The position numbers were made by a program, and so were the translations under genes. Shown one piece after another: positions 42,163-49,734 of a stretch of DNA of 50,195 bases. Location: NCBI GenBank assembly GCA_017936565.1, contig JAGBFG010000054.1, forward strand, positions 1 to 50,195, given 5' to 3'. The stretch's first letter is position 1. Every line of letters begins with the position of its first letter. Under the pieces are notes generated by a model that saw nothing but the letters and a program-made list of their open reading frames with translations, was not told where the DNA came from and searched no databases. This DNA comes from Clostridia bacterium. Its GTDB lineage: Bacteria > Bacillota > Clostridia > Oscillospirales > CAG-272.

Positions 42163-42993
42163 ATGGAAAAATCAGCACATAAGTTAGAGCTTATCCGTCG
42201 CATAGCGGAGCTTGAAAAAAAGGAGCTTTGGCATCTTGACGTAGAGGACGATCCCGAAACCTATCCGCTTATGCCGAATGAGGTTGACTACCTGAACGAA
42301 AAACTGTCAAGCAAGATTAAAAACAAAATTGCCAATATCGCGGGCGCGCGCTTCTTTGATAAAATGATTGCAAACCGTCAGCTTATTATCAAAGAGGTTC
42401 GCGGCATTGAGAATTTTGCTTCTGTAAAAAGCGGAAAAATCGTTACCTGCAACCATTTCAGCGTGTGCGATAATTATGCCGTATGGGTAGCGCTTCGCGA
42501 TTATATGGATGGGAAAATGCTTTATAAGGTCATTCGCGAGGGAAATTATACCAATCCGCCCAAGCCCTTTGGGTTGTTTATGCGGCATTGTAACACCCTT
42601 CCTCTTTCGAGCCAAAGGGCAACGATGAAAAATTTTCTGCGCGCCGTTAAGACGCTGTTGGGGCGGGGCGAAACGATACTGATTTATCCCGAGCAAAGCA
42701 TGTGGTGGAATTATAAAAAGCCAAAGCCCTTGCAGGACGGGGCGTTTTCCTTGGCTGTGCTTAACAAAGCCCCCGTCGTGCCGATTTTTATCACGATGGA
42801 GGATAGCGACGTTTTGGATAACGACGGCTTTTTCGTGCAGGCGTACACCATTCACATTCTGCCCCCGATATATCCCGACCCTTCGCTTTCGGGAAGCGAA
42901 GCAAAGGAGGCAATAAGAAAGGAAAACTACGAGGCGTGGGTAAGGGTCTATGAGGACTTTTACCAAAAGCCCCTTGTTTACGGAGAAGAATGA
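42163..42993 (+). CDS. PlsC-type acyltransferase
   Basis: 276-residue 1-acyl-glycerol-3-phosphate acyltransferase-like protein. The catalytic HX4D motif is NHFSVCD (H98, D103); the second motif is TLPLSS and the third YPEQSMW in place of the usual FPEGTRS. No clear transmembrane helix, so it is peripheral. The acceptor may be lysophosphatidate or a glycolipid. ATG follows GAAAGGAAG. It overlaps the next gene by four bases (ATGA), implying translational coupling. Confidence 0.85.
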   Translation: MEKSAHKLELIRRIAELEKKELWHLDVEDDPETYPLMPNEVDYLNEKLSSKIKNKIANIAGARFFDKMIANRQLIIKEVRGIENFASVKSGKIVTCNHFSVCDNYAVWVALRDYMDGKMLYKVIREGNYTNPPKPFGLFMRHCNTLPLSSQRATMKNFLRAVKTLLGRGETILIYPEQSMWWNYKKPKPLQDGAFSLAVLNKAPVVPIFITMEDSDVLDNDGFFVQAYTIHILPPIYPDPSLSGSEAKEAIRKENYEAWVRVYEDFYQKPLVYGEE

Positions 42994-43583
42994 AGCTGTA
43001 TCTTTCAACCATCGGCATTGCGATGCTGGTTATTTCTGTATACAATATTGTCTTTTCCACGGCATCCTGGTACTACGTGATTATTGCTGTTATTTGGTGC
43101 ACCGCGTTGCAATTCGCGCTTGACGGCCTTATTGCGATTGTCATAAACAAAATGCCCGATACGTGGTTTGGTGTAAACAACTCCCTTTTTCGCGTCACGG
43201 AAGCCGAAAGAGCGCTGTATAGAAGGCTTAAAGTAAGACTGTGGAAGGATAAGGTCTGGGAGCTTGGCGGGCTTGGCGGATTCAGCAAAAAAGTGTTAGA
43301 GGAGCCGCAAAGCCCCGCGTATATTGAGAAATTCATCATTGAGTGTCATAAAGGAATGCTCACGCACAGGCTCTCGTACCCCATAGGTTTTTTGGCGATG
43401 CTGACACTCCCTCCCCCCTGCGCCTTTACCGTGGCGCTTCCGGTTGCCGTTGTCAATTTGTTTTTGAATGTTTTACCTACTGTAGCCCTCAGATATAACA
43501 CGCCAATACTCAAAGCGGTTCTGGAAAGAATGAAAAGAAAAGAGCAAAAAGCGCGCCTCGAGGGCGCTCTCCCTTTTTCGTGA
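42990..43583 (+). CDS. CrtO-like (glycosyl-4,4'-diaponeurosporenoate acyltransferase family) membrane protein
   Basis: 197 residues with two N-terminal and two C-terminal hydrophobic helices. Between them LYRRLKVRLWKDKVWELGGLGGFSKK (partly) and IEKFIIECHKGMLTHRLSYPIG, then a LRYNTPIL ending, match the CrtO/GCS-type membrane acyltransferase pattern (..WKD..P..G..F.K.., .E...GE..H.., RYN..R). No carotenoid genes are nearby, so the substrate is probably another glycolipid. Coupled to the PlsC-type gene. Confidence 0.65.
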   Translation: MKLYLSTIGIAMLVISVYNIVFSTASWYYVIIAVIWCTALQFALDGLIAIVINKMPDTWFGVNNSLFRVTEAERALYRRLKVRLWKDKVWELGGLGGFSKKVLEEPQSPAYIEKFIIECHKGMLTHRLSYPIGFLAMLTLPPPCAFTVALPVAVVNLFLNVLPTVALRYNTPILKAVLERMKRKEQKARLEGALPFS

Positions 43584-43621
43584 GCTGTCGGCATTTTCTG
43601 CCACTGTCAGTGCAAACGAGA

Positions 43622-43657
43622 CGGGCTGTCTTATTAAGACAGCCCGCCTTCCTTTTT
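43622..43657 (+). terminator. Terminator of the acyltransferase operon
   Basis: CGGGCTGTCTT (43622-43632), loop ATT, AAGACAGCCCG (43636-43646), then CCTTCCTTTTTT. Confidence 0.85.
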
Positions 43658-43719
43658 TGGATCTTGCCTGAAAGAAACGGAGAAAAAATAATAAAAACAG
43701 GCAAAATTTTTCCAAAAAG

Positions 43720-43752
43720 ACGAAAACACAAACAAAATTTTAACATTTCCGT
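43720..43752 (+). promoter_or_regulatory. Tandem 11-bp repeats, set 3, before the response-regulator gene
   Basis: ACGAAAACACA (43720), AACAAAATTTT (43731) and AACATTTCCGT (43742), each 11 bp apart, with the same AACAAAA....AACATTTC arrangement as set 2. Possible -10 elements are TACAAT (43755) and TATAAA (43765). This suggests autoregulation of the two-component system. Confidence 0.55.
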
Positions 43753-43810
43753 GCTACAATGGGCTATAAAGCAAAAAAGCTCCTTTAATACAGAAAGGAA
43801 CGGATGTAAG

Positions 43811-44481
43811 ATGTTCAAAATTTTAGTTGTTGAGGATGACAAGGATCTGAACCGCTCGGTTGCTCCTTCTTAAATCACAGCGGATACGAAGCAACGGGGT
43901 GTCTTGGAGCGGAAAAGGCGTATGACGAGATGTATAAGACAACCTTTGACCTTATTGTATCGGATATCATGATGCCGGGGATTGATGGCTTTGAGTTTGC
44001 CAAAACGGTGCGCTCCCTGAATAACGATATTCCCATTTTGTTTATGACTGCCCGTGATGATTTTGCGTCCAAGCAGAGAGGGTATCGCATCGGCATTGAC
44101 GATTATATGACAAAGCCCATTGACCTTGACGAGCTTTTTTTGCGTATCGGCGCGCTTCTTCGCCGTTCTAAAATCGCGTCAAGCCGCCGCCTTGAGGTAG
44201 GCAGCTTCATAATGGACGCAGACGAGCGAAGCGCCACCTTGAACGGAGAAGAAATCGCTCTGACGGCAAGAGAGTTTGACCTTCTATATAAGCTCTTGTC
44301 CTATCCGAAAAAGACCTTCACGAGAACGCAGCTGATGGACGAGTTTTGGGACGTGGAGACCCAAACAAGCACAAGAACAGTCGACGTCTATATGACCAAG
44401 CTACGCGCCAAGCTTTCCGAATGTGACTCCTTTGAAATACAGACTGTTCACGGTCTTGGCTACAAGGCGGTGCTCAAATGA
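43811..44481 (+). pseudogene. OmpR/PhoB-family response regulator, frameshifted near residue 17
   Basis: ATG 43811 encodes MFKILVVEDDKDLNRSV, then runs to a stop after three more codons. The frame that starts at TGC 43861 continues as CSFLNHSGYEA..., through DLIVSDIMMPG (phospho-acceptor Asp), ILFMTARDD and KPIDLDEL, to the winged-helix effector domain ending HGLGYKAVLK. One missing base, most simply a T in the GTT-TGC junction at 43860-43862, restores a normal 223-residue protein. Either the gene is broken or this is a sequence error. ATG 43930 could start only a truncated form lacking the acidic pocket. It overlaps the kinase gene by four bases. Confidence 0.85.
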
Positions 44482-45575
44482 AAGAAAAGGACACAACGAA
44501 AAAAGTCTTGCGTACAGTCAGCAATTTTTTCATTTTTTTCCTGCTTGCCGCCTTTGTAAGTACCTGTTGTATCATGCTGTTTGTTTCAGCGTTGCAGGGA
44601 ACTCTTGGCAGAGCGTTTACGCAGGAAGAAATCACGCTTGCCGCCAAAATTACCATGCTTAACGTGATCCTTTTGAGTATCACGATGGCAATTCTTGATT
44701 TTGTTCGCCGAAAATTCACGGTGGAGCGCCCCGTAAAACGCATTACCGAGGCAACCTCTAAAATGATAGAGGGGGATTTCAGCGTCCGCATTGAGCCCAC
44801 CGCAAAATTCGCTACCGATGACAGCTTCAATGAAATTATAGAGGGTATCAATAAGATGGCATCGGAGCTTGCGGGTGTTGAAGCCCTGCGTTCCGATTTT
44901 ATCGCAAACGTTTCCCACGAAATGAAAACGCCCCTTGCGGTGATGCAAAACTACGGAACGCTTTTGCAGGCTCCCGACCTGCCCGAAGAAAAGAGAGTCG
45001 AATATGCAAAGGCAATTACCGAGGCCTCGCGCCGTCTTGCCGATATGGTAACCAACATTCTCAAGCTCAATCGCCTTGAACATCAAAGGATTTTCCCAAG
45101 CCCCACCACCTTCGACCTTGGAGAGCAGCTTTGCCAGAGCCTTATCGGGTACGAAAGCGTTTGGGAAAGAAAGAATATTGAAATAGAAACCGACATAGCC
45201 GAGGATGTATACGTTTCTGCGGACGCCGAGCTTCTCTTGCTTGTGTGGAATAACCTGTTTTCCAACGCCTTCAAGTTTACCGAGGATGGCGGCAAGGTAA
45301 CGCTTACTCTCACGGCAAACGAGAAAACCGCTACCGTGAAAATTAAAGACACGGGCTGTGGGATGAGCCGTGAGGTTGGCGCGCATATTTTTGAAAAGTT
45401 CTATCAGGGCGACACCTCGCACGCAACCCAAGGAAACGGGCTGGGACTACCTCTTGTCAAGCGCGTGATTGACATTATGCAGGCGGAAATCGGGGTAGAG
45501 AGCGCTGTTGGTGTTGGCACGACCTTTACGGTTAGAATCAGGAGGGCCGAAAATGGAGTGGAAGAAAATCGGTAA
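44478..45575 (+). CDS. Sensor histidine kinase
   Basis: 365 residues: two transmembrane helices (about 16-38 and 58-76) with only a short extracytoplasmic loop, a HAMP domain (RRKFTVERPVKRITEATSKM in part), the HisKA box FIANVSHEMKTPLAVMQNYG with phospho-acceptor H147, and an HATPase_c domain with N (LVWNNLFSNAFKFTEDGG), G1 (KDTGCGM) and G2 (GNGLGLPLVKR). The short sensor loop suggests intramembrane sensing of envelope stress. It is the cognate kinase of the frameshifted regulator, starting at its stop (ATGA). Confidence 0.92.
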   Translation: MKEKDTTKKVLRTVSNFFIFFLLAAFVSTCCIMLFVSALQGTLGRAFTQEEITLAAKITMLNVILLSITMAILDFVRRKFTVERPVKRITEATSKMIEGDFSVRIEPTAKFATDDSFNEIIEGINKMASELAGVEALRSDFIANVSHEMKTPLAVMQNYGTLLQAPDLPEEKRVEYAKAITEASRRLADMVTNILKLNRLEHQRIFPSPTTFDLGEQLCQSLIGYESVWERKNIEIETDIAEDVYVSADAELLLLVWNNLFSNAFKFTEDGGKVTLTLTANEKTATVKIKDTGCGMSREVGAHIFEKFYQGDTSHATQGNGLGLPLVKRVIDIMQAEIGVESAVGVGTTFTVRIRRAENGVEENR

Positions 45576-46458
45576 AGCGATACTGTTTCCGCATATAGCG
45601 ATTATGCTCCTTCTTATCCCGCTTGCTACGGTGCTTCTTGTCGGTTCTATGGTCTTTATCGGAAAGGAAGCCCCGATTGCCATTGCTTCCTACGTTCTTG
45701 CCGCCTATACTTTAACCGTGTGGTGCTTCAAAATACCGTATCTTGTCGCTTTTTTCAAAGCATTCAAGAACGAAAACAAGCTCGCGAGAAAATGGCAGGA
45801 CGATGCGCGCCTGCGCGTGAACGTATCGCTCTACGGCTCGCTTTTGTGGAATGCCTTGTACGGTCTTTTCCAGATATGGCTTGGCTTTTATCACCGCACC
45901 TTTTGGTTCTATTCCCTTGGCACGTACTATTTATGCCTTGCCGTGATGCGCTTCTTTCTTTTTCGTCATACAAGAAGATACGCCCCCGGCGAGAAAATGC
46001 AAAGTGAGCTTTCAAAATATCGCGCTTGCGGTTGGGTGTTTCTTTTGATGAACGTTGCGCTCTCTCTTATCGTCTTCTTTATGGTTTATTGGGAGAGAAC
46101 GTTTGTGCATCACGAGATAACGACCATCGCGATGGCGGCATACACCTTCACCTCGCTGAGCGCGGCAATCATACACTTTGTTAAGTATCGCAAATATAAC
46201 AGCCCCGTTTTTTCGGCAACCAAGGCGATTGGCTTAGCCTCGGCGCTTGTTTCTGTGCTGACGCTTGAATCCACGATGCTCACAGCCTTCGGGGATGAAA
46301 CTATGACACAGACGGCAAAAAAATGGATGATCGGTGCAACGGGCAGCGTTATATCGGTGTTTATCGTTGCTATGGCAATTTATATGATCGTTTGGGGCAC
46401 AAGAAGGCTTAAAATATTAACATCAGAGGTTAAAAATGGAAAACAATCATCAAGATAA
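45553..46458 (+). CDS. Polytopic membrane protein linked to the two-component system
   Basis: 301 residues with about eight hydrophobic helices; not a recognised transporter or enzyme. Conserved-looking stretches are WNALYGLFQIWLGFYHRTFWFY and FTSLSAAIIHFVKYRKYNSPVFSATKAIGL (both shown partly), LESTMLTAF. ATG 45553 follows GGAGGG and lies inside the kinase gene (23-bp overlap), so the three genes are translationally coupled. I infer an accessory sensor or output protein of the kinase. Confidence 0.7.
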   Translation: MEWKKIGKAILFPHIAIMLLLIPLATVLLVGSMVFIGKEAPIAIASYVLAAYTLTVWCFKIPYLVAFFKAFKNENKLARKWQDDARLRVNVSLYGSLLWNALYGLFQIWLGFYHRTFWFYSLGTYYLCLAVMRFFLFRHTRRYAPGEKMQSELSKYRACGWVFLLMNVALSLIVFFMVYWERTFVHHEITTIAMAAYTFTSLSAAIIHFVKYRKYNSPVFSATKAIGLASALVSVLTLESTMLTAFGDETMTQTAKKWMIGATGSVISVFIVAMAIYMIVWGTRRLKILTSEVKNGKQSSR

Positions 46459-46852
46459 AATCGGATTTTCTTACACCTATTCCGCAAAGCAGCAAGAAGA
46501 GATAAAAAGCATCCGCAAAAAATATATGCCAAGGGAAGAGTTTGCCGAAGAGGATAAGATGGAGCTTCTTCGGCGTCTGGACGCTGGCGTCACCAAGAAA
46601 GCAACGGCGCTTTCTCTCGTTATCGGCATTCTTGGGGCGCTCGTGCTTGGCACGGGAATGAGCCTCGCGATGACGGAGCTTGGCAGCTTCTTAGGCAGTC
46701 AGACGGTGGCGATACTCGTTGGGGCGGGTGTTGGGCTTTTCGGTATCGCGGGCGTGGCTTTGGCGTTCCCGCTCTATGAGCTTATCACCAAAAGAGAGCG
46801 GCAGAAAATAGCGCCCGAGATTCTTCGCTTGACCGAGGAATTGATGAAATAA
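46436..46852 (+). CDS. Small two-helix membrane protein, paralogue of the 39416 gene
   Basis: 138 residues: charged N-terminal half (KQQEEIKSIRKKYMPREEF), two transmembrane helices around GTGMSLAMTELGSFLG, and a KRERQKIAPEILRLTEELMK tail. The same architecture and motif occur in the protein at 39416. ATG 46436 follows CAGAGG and overlaps the preceding gene by 23 bp, making it the last gene of the response-regulator operon. Function unknown. Confidence 0.7.
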   Translation: MENNHQDKIGFSYTYSAKQQEEIKSIRKKYMPREEFAEEDKMELLRRLDAGVTKKATALSLVIGILGALVLGTGMSLAMTELGSFLGSQTVAILVGAGVGLFGIAGVALAFPLYELITKRERQKIAPEILRLTEELMK

Positions 46853-46871
46853 GCAAAAGTAAGGAAAAGCT

Positions 46872-46900
46872 ATTGACAACAAGCCCTTCCTATGTTATAA
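46872..46900 (+). promoter_or_regulatory. Promoter for the 47020 gene
   Basis: TTGACA (46872-46877), 17-bp spacer, TATAAA (46895-46900), leaving a leader of about 110 bases. Confidence 0.7.
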
Positions 46901-47019
46901 ATGAATAAAGCCCTTGTCAGACCTCGCAAGTAAAAACGGCTGTAAGCCGATTGACAAAAACGAACGGCGAAAAATTCCTGGAAGCCGAAAACCGCCAAAA
47001 ACAAAAAGGGGGAAGCGTT

Positions 47020-47352
47020 TTGAAAAAGTATTGTTTGATTATGAAATGGGATTACGAATACGATAAGGAAGGCACTTGGTTTGACAATGACAGCGGCATA
47101 GAACGCTATGAGCTTACGCAAGGAGCTACCCTTGCACTGCCGCATATCAGCCGAAAAAAGCTGGAAATCCTTTCTGTCACCCAAGAGGGCGGCGCCGTCA
47201 AGGCACAGCTTTATGTGGATTACCAAACGGTCACCGTTTCGAGCGAAGAGGAGCCCGTCGTCGCGCACGTGTCCGACAGCTATTCGGCAGGCGGCGACAG
47301 CGTACATCAAAGCCTGTGCCTGACGCTTTCCATAGAGATTAAAGAAGAGTGA
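47020..47352 (+). CDS. Small hypothetical beta-rich protein
   Basis: 110 residues from TTG 47020, chosen because AAGGGGG lies eight bases upstream; an in-frame TTG at 46951 lacks a ribosome site. The protein is soluble, with alternating strands (KKYCLIMKWDYEYDKEGTW in part, LEILSVTQEGGAVKAQLYVDY in part, LCLTLSIEIKEE) and an acidic bias. I do not recognise the family. It may be a monocistronic gene with its own promoter and tandem terminators. Confidence 0.6.
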   Translation: MKKYCLIMKWDYEYDKEGTWFDNDSGIERYELTQGATLALPHISRKKLEILSVTQEGGAVKAQLYVDYQTVTVSSEEEPVVAHVSDSYSAGGDSVHQSLCLTLSIEIKEE

Positions 47353-47357
47353 AAACA

Positions 47358-47437
47358 AGAACGAACCGCCAAAGGCGGTTCGTTCTTCGTGAAAAAAGTA
47401 AAAACGGCAAGCGTCGAAGAGAGCTTGCCGTTTTTTG
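47358..47437 (+). terminator. Two tandem hairpin terminators
   Basis: AAGAACGAACCGCC / GGCGGTTCGTTCTT (47358-47388) has a weak T tail. AAAAACGGCAAGC (47400-47412) / GCTTGCCGTTTTTT (47423-47436) is a strong terminator. Confidence 0.8.
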
Positions 47438-47510
47438 TCCGAAATTGAGAGTAGAAGTACGAACCGTTCTTTTTCGCGCCTTTCCATATTACTATGTAAT
47501 ATGAATTTGC

Positions 47511-47616
47511 TTGCTTTCTTTTCTCTTTTCTCTCTTCTCTCTTATTTCTTCTCTGGAAAAGTCGCGCGGGAGATTTAGAGAAAAGTGAAGAGTGAAAAGA
47601 GAAGAGTGAAGAGTAC
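47511..47616. repeat. Quasi-inverted pyrimidine/purine repeat
   Basis: A C/T-only stretch (about 47515-47553, units like TTCTCTT) is followed after a short GC-rich loop by A/G-rich units AGTGAAGAGTGAAAAGAGAAGAG (47584 onwards, repeats of GAAGAGTGAA). The two halves are imperfectly complementary. Confidence 0.5.
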
Positions 47617-47650
47617 AAAAAGAAAAAGCCGCTTACGCGACTTTTCTTTT

Positions 47651-47697
47651 TGGTCCGAGTGACTGGATTCGAACCAGCGCCCTCTTGCTCCCGAAGC
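47651..47697 (-). pseudogene. 3' fragment of tRNA-Pro (CGG), candidate attachment-site remnant
   Basis: Read on the minus strand: anticodon loop TTCGGGA (anticodon CGG), 3' anticodon stem GCAAG, variable loop AGGGC, T-arm GCTGG TTCGAAT CCAGT, acceptor half CACTCGG, discriminator A and CCA. The 5' half is missing: the expected CTTGC is TACGC, and no CCGAGTG follows upstream. A hairpin with a T-rich tail follows it. About 46 bp of tRNA 3' end without the rest is what integration by a tyrosine-recombinase element leaves behind. Confidence 0.75.
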
Positions 47698-48038
47698 GTA
47701 AGATGATAGTTTTTTTCTTGATTTCGGGGGCTTTTCGGGGCTTTCGTGTCTGAAAACGATGCTTTCGGGTGCTCTTGTAAGCACTGTTTCCACGTAGTCC
47801 GAATCGGTAGATGGTCAAAGATGTGGTCAAACTACAACCATCCACGATTCAGAGCCGAGGAATTCATCCAATGTCACTCACAAATAAATCTTATTAACAA
47901 GAATGTTATACCATAAATTCTCTCAAAAGTCAATATCACATTTCAGAAGAATTTGTAACGCAGAGTATTCTCTCAACACTCAAAAATCGAGTCGCAGAAG
48001 GCAAAGAAGAAGGACAATAATCCACGGAAAGCATTTTA

Positions 48039-48076
48039 AAAATAAAAGGCGCTGATTGTTTAGATCATCGCCTTTT
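48039..48076 (-). terminator. Terminator after the AhpF-like gene
   Basis: AAAAGGCG (48044-48051) pairs with CGCCTTTT (48069-48076), with an inner TGAT/ATCA pair; the T-rich tail is on the minus strand. Confidence 0.75.
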
Positions 48077-48081
48077 GCTGT

Positions 48082-49734
48082 TTATCCGATTAGTTCGAGT
48101 ATCTGTTCAATGTTCTTTTTTCCAAAAGAAACATTGCTATCATTGATCAAAATGCACGGAACGCTCATAACGTTATATTTCTTCCTTATTTCTTCGAAAT
48201 GGTGAATATCGTATATCTCTGCCGTGATGTTCTTATTTTTTGCCGCAATATGCTGTGCGGATACTACGGTATCGGGGCACATCGTGCAAGACAAGGATAC
48301 GAGCACCTTAATATCAGTAGGCTTGCTTATCGCCCCAATTCGTTCTCTTGTTTTTTCATCGATTGGCTGTCCCGGTCCTATCGCATTATAGATACCCAAA
48401 ACGAAGGACGAAAATTCATGTCCGCCCGGAACGCCATGAAATGCAAGACCTGTCTCAGTTCCGTCAACGCAGCATACCTTTACGCACGGTGCGAAATCAG
48501 AGGAAGCATTGACGTCTGCCACATCAACCGCAAGATTATTCGAAATCGAAGCAAGCTCGCGCATATAACTCTCAAGCTCCCGTGATATCTCGCGCTTATC
48601 GAGATAAAGCTTGAGTATGGCATTGCCCTGCATTCTTTCAAACAGAGTCCGCAGCTGAGCCTTCATATCTTCCGACAGCAACCCGTCAGGCGAGTATTGG
48701 CTTTCAGTGTTTTTGATAGCATTTTCCGACTTATAGTTTTTTGAAACAGGTGGCTTTGCAGAAATTCCCGTTCTGCTTTGCACTGAAGCAACATACTTTT
48801 CAAGCTCAGTAGCCGCAAGAGCACCGTCACCTGTAGCGGTAACAACCTGACGAAGCGGTTTGATGCAAACATCACCTGCCGCATATACGCCATCTATGCT
48901 TGTACGTTGCTCCGAATCGGTAACGATATAGCCGTGGTCGTTGAGTTCTACAAGCTCCTTTACAATTTTTGTATCAGGCGTATATCCTGCCAAAACAAAC
49001 ACACCGAAGAAATCTCCGTTATCGGCTCTGTATTCCGTAACCTTTTCGGTTTTGGTATTTTTATAGCGGATATAATTCAATCCGCCCTCTCCCGATACTT
49101 CTTCAACCTCAGTGTTTGTAAGAACAGTGATATTTTTATGCTTTTTCGCCGGTTCCGCAACCGCCGCTGCGCAGGTAAAATCATCGCCTCGTATCAAAAT
49201 AGTAACGTGACGCGCAAATTTAGTTAAGAAAACACTTTCTTCCGCAGCAGCATATCCGCCGCCAACAACAAAAATCTCTTTACCTGTAAAGAATTCTCCG
49301 TCGCACGTAGCACAATAAGCAACACCGCGTCCTTTGTGTTCAGCCTCTCCTTTGAAACCAATAGCTCTTGGATGAGCCCCCGTAGCAATTAGAATACCAA
49401 GGCAATAAAACTCTCCCTTGTCTGTCTTGACAGTTTTGATGTCTCCTTCAACTTCAAGATGCGTCGCCTCTGCAAGTAGGAATTCCGCGCCGAATGATTC
49501 GCCTTGACTTCTCATCGTTTCTGTAATTTCTTTGCCGCTTGCTCTGCCGATCCCCGGATAATTTACGACCTCATGAGTAATGGTGATCTGCCCGCCAAAT
49601 TGCTCCTTTTCAAGCACCAACACTCTGTATTTCGCACGTGCAAGATAGAGCGCGGCGGTAAGTCCCGCCGGACCGCCCCCTATGACAATCACGTCATAGA
49701 GTTTATCTTTATTATAGTTTTGGATAGATTCCAT
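48082..49734 (-). CDS. AhpF-like peroxiredoxin reductase with domains in swapped order
   Basis: 550 residues. The N-terminal about 315 residues are a thioredoxin-reductase-type flavoprotein: VIGGGPAGLTAA (FAD), redox pair C141-A-T-C144 in AYCATCDGEFF, VVGGGYAAAEE (NAD(P)H) and TSIDGVYAAGDV. The C-terminal about 200 residues resemble the double thioredoxin fold of the AhpF N-terminus, with C483-T-M-C486 in SLSCTMCPD and a cis-Pro SVPCILIN. In classical AhpF this module is at the N-terminus. It reduces AhpC, encoded just upstream; ATG 49734 shares a base with the ahpC stop (TGATG), so the two are coupled. Confidence 0.85.
   Translation of the reverse strand: MESIQNYNKDKLYDVIVIGGGPAGLTAALYLARAKYRVLVLEKEQFGGQITITHEVVNYPGIGRASGKEITETMRSQGESFGAEFLLAEATHLEVEGDIKTVKTDKGEFYCLGILIATGAHPRAIGFKGEAEHKGRGVAYCATCDGEFFTGKEIFVVGGGYAAAEESVFLTKFARHVTILIRGDDFTCAAAVAEPAKKHKNITVLTNTEVEEVSGEGGLNYIRYKNTKTEKVTEYRADNGDFFGVFVLAGYTPDTKIVKELVELNDHGYIVTDSEQRTSIDGVYAAGDVCIKPLRQVVTATGDGALAATELEKYVASVQSRTGISAKPPVSKNYKSENAIKNTESQYSPDGLLSEDMKAQLRTLFERMQGNAILKLYLDKREISRELESYMRELASISNNLAVDVADVNASSDFAPCVKVCCVDGTETGLAFHGVPGGHEFSSFVLGIYNAIGPGQPIDEKTRERIGAISKPTDIKVLVSLSCTMCPDTVVSAQHIAAKNKNITAEIYDIHHFEEIRKKYNVMSVPCILINDSNVSFGKKNIEQILELIG

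Larger units (their letters stand above)
47438..48038. other. Gene-poor stretch with repeats and a tRNA fragment
   Basis: About 600 bp without a credible gene. It holds an inverted repeat CATATTAC-TAT-GTAATATG (47485-47503), a pyrimidine-rich then purine-rich stretch (47511-47616), the 3' half of a tRNA-Pro on the minus strand (47651-47697), and an AT-rich part (47850-48040) with a 40-codon open stretch that has no start codon. It looks like a region disturbed by past integration. Confidence 0.7.

Noticed and set aside
47511-47616. CRISPR-like array
   Set aside because: The repeats are short, irregular, purine-biased units without spacers of constant length.
47575-47845. Minus-strand open frames with GARGRWFESSHSDQ / RALVRIQSLGP
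   Set aside because: Typical false translation across a tRNA fragment; no start context or family match.
47942-48020. Forty-codon plus-strand open stretch ending in NRVAEGKEEGQ
   Set aside because: No start codon or ribosome site; too short to tell a gene remnant from chance.
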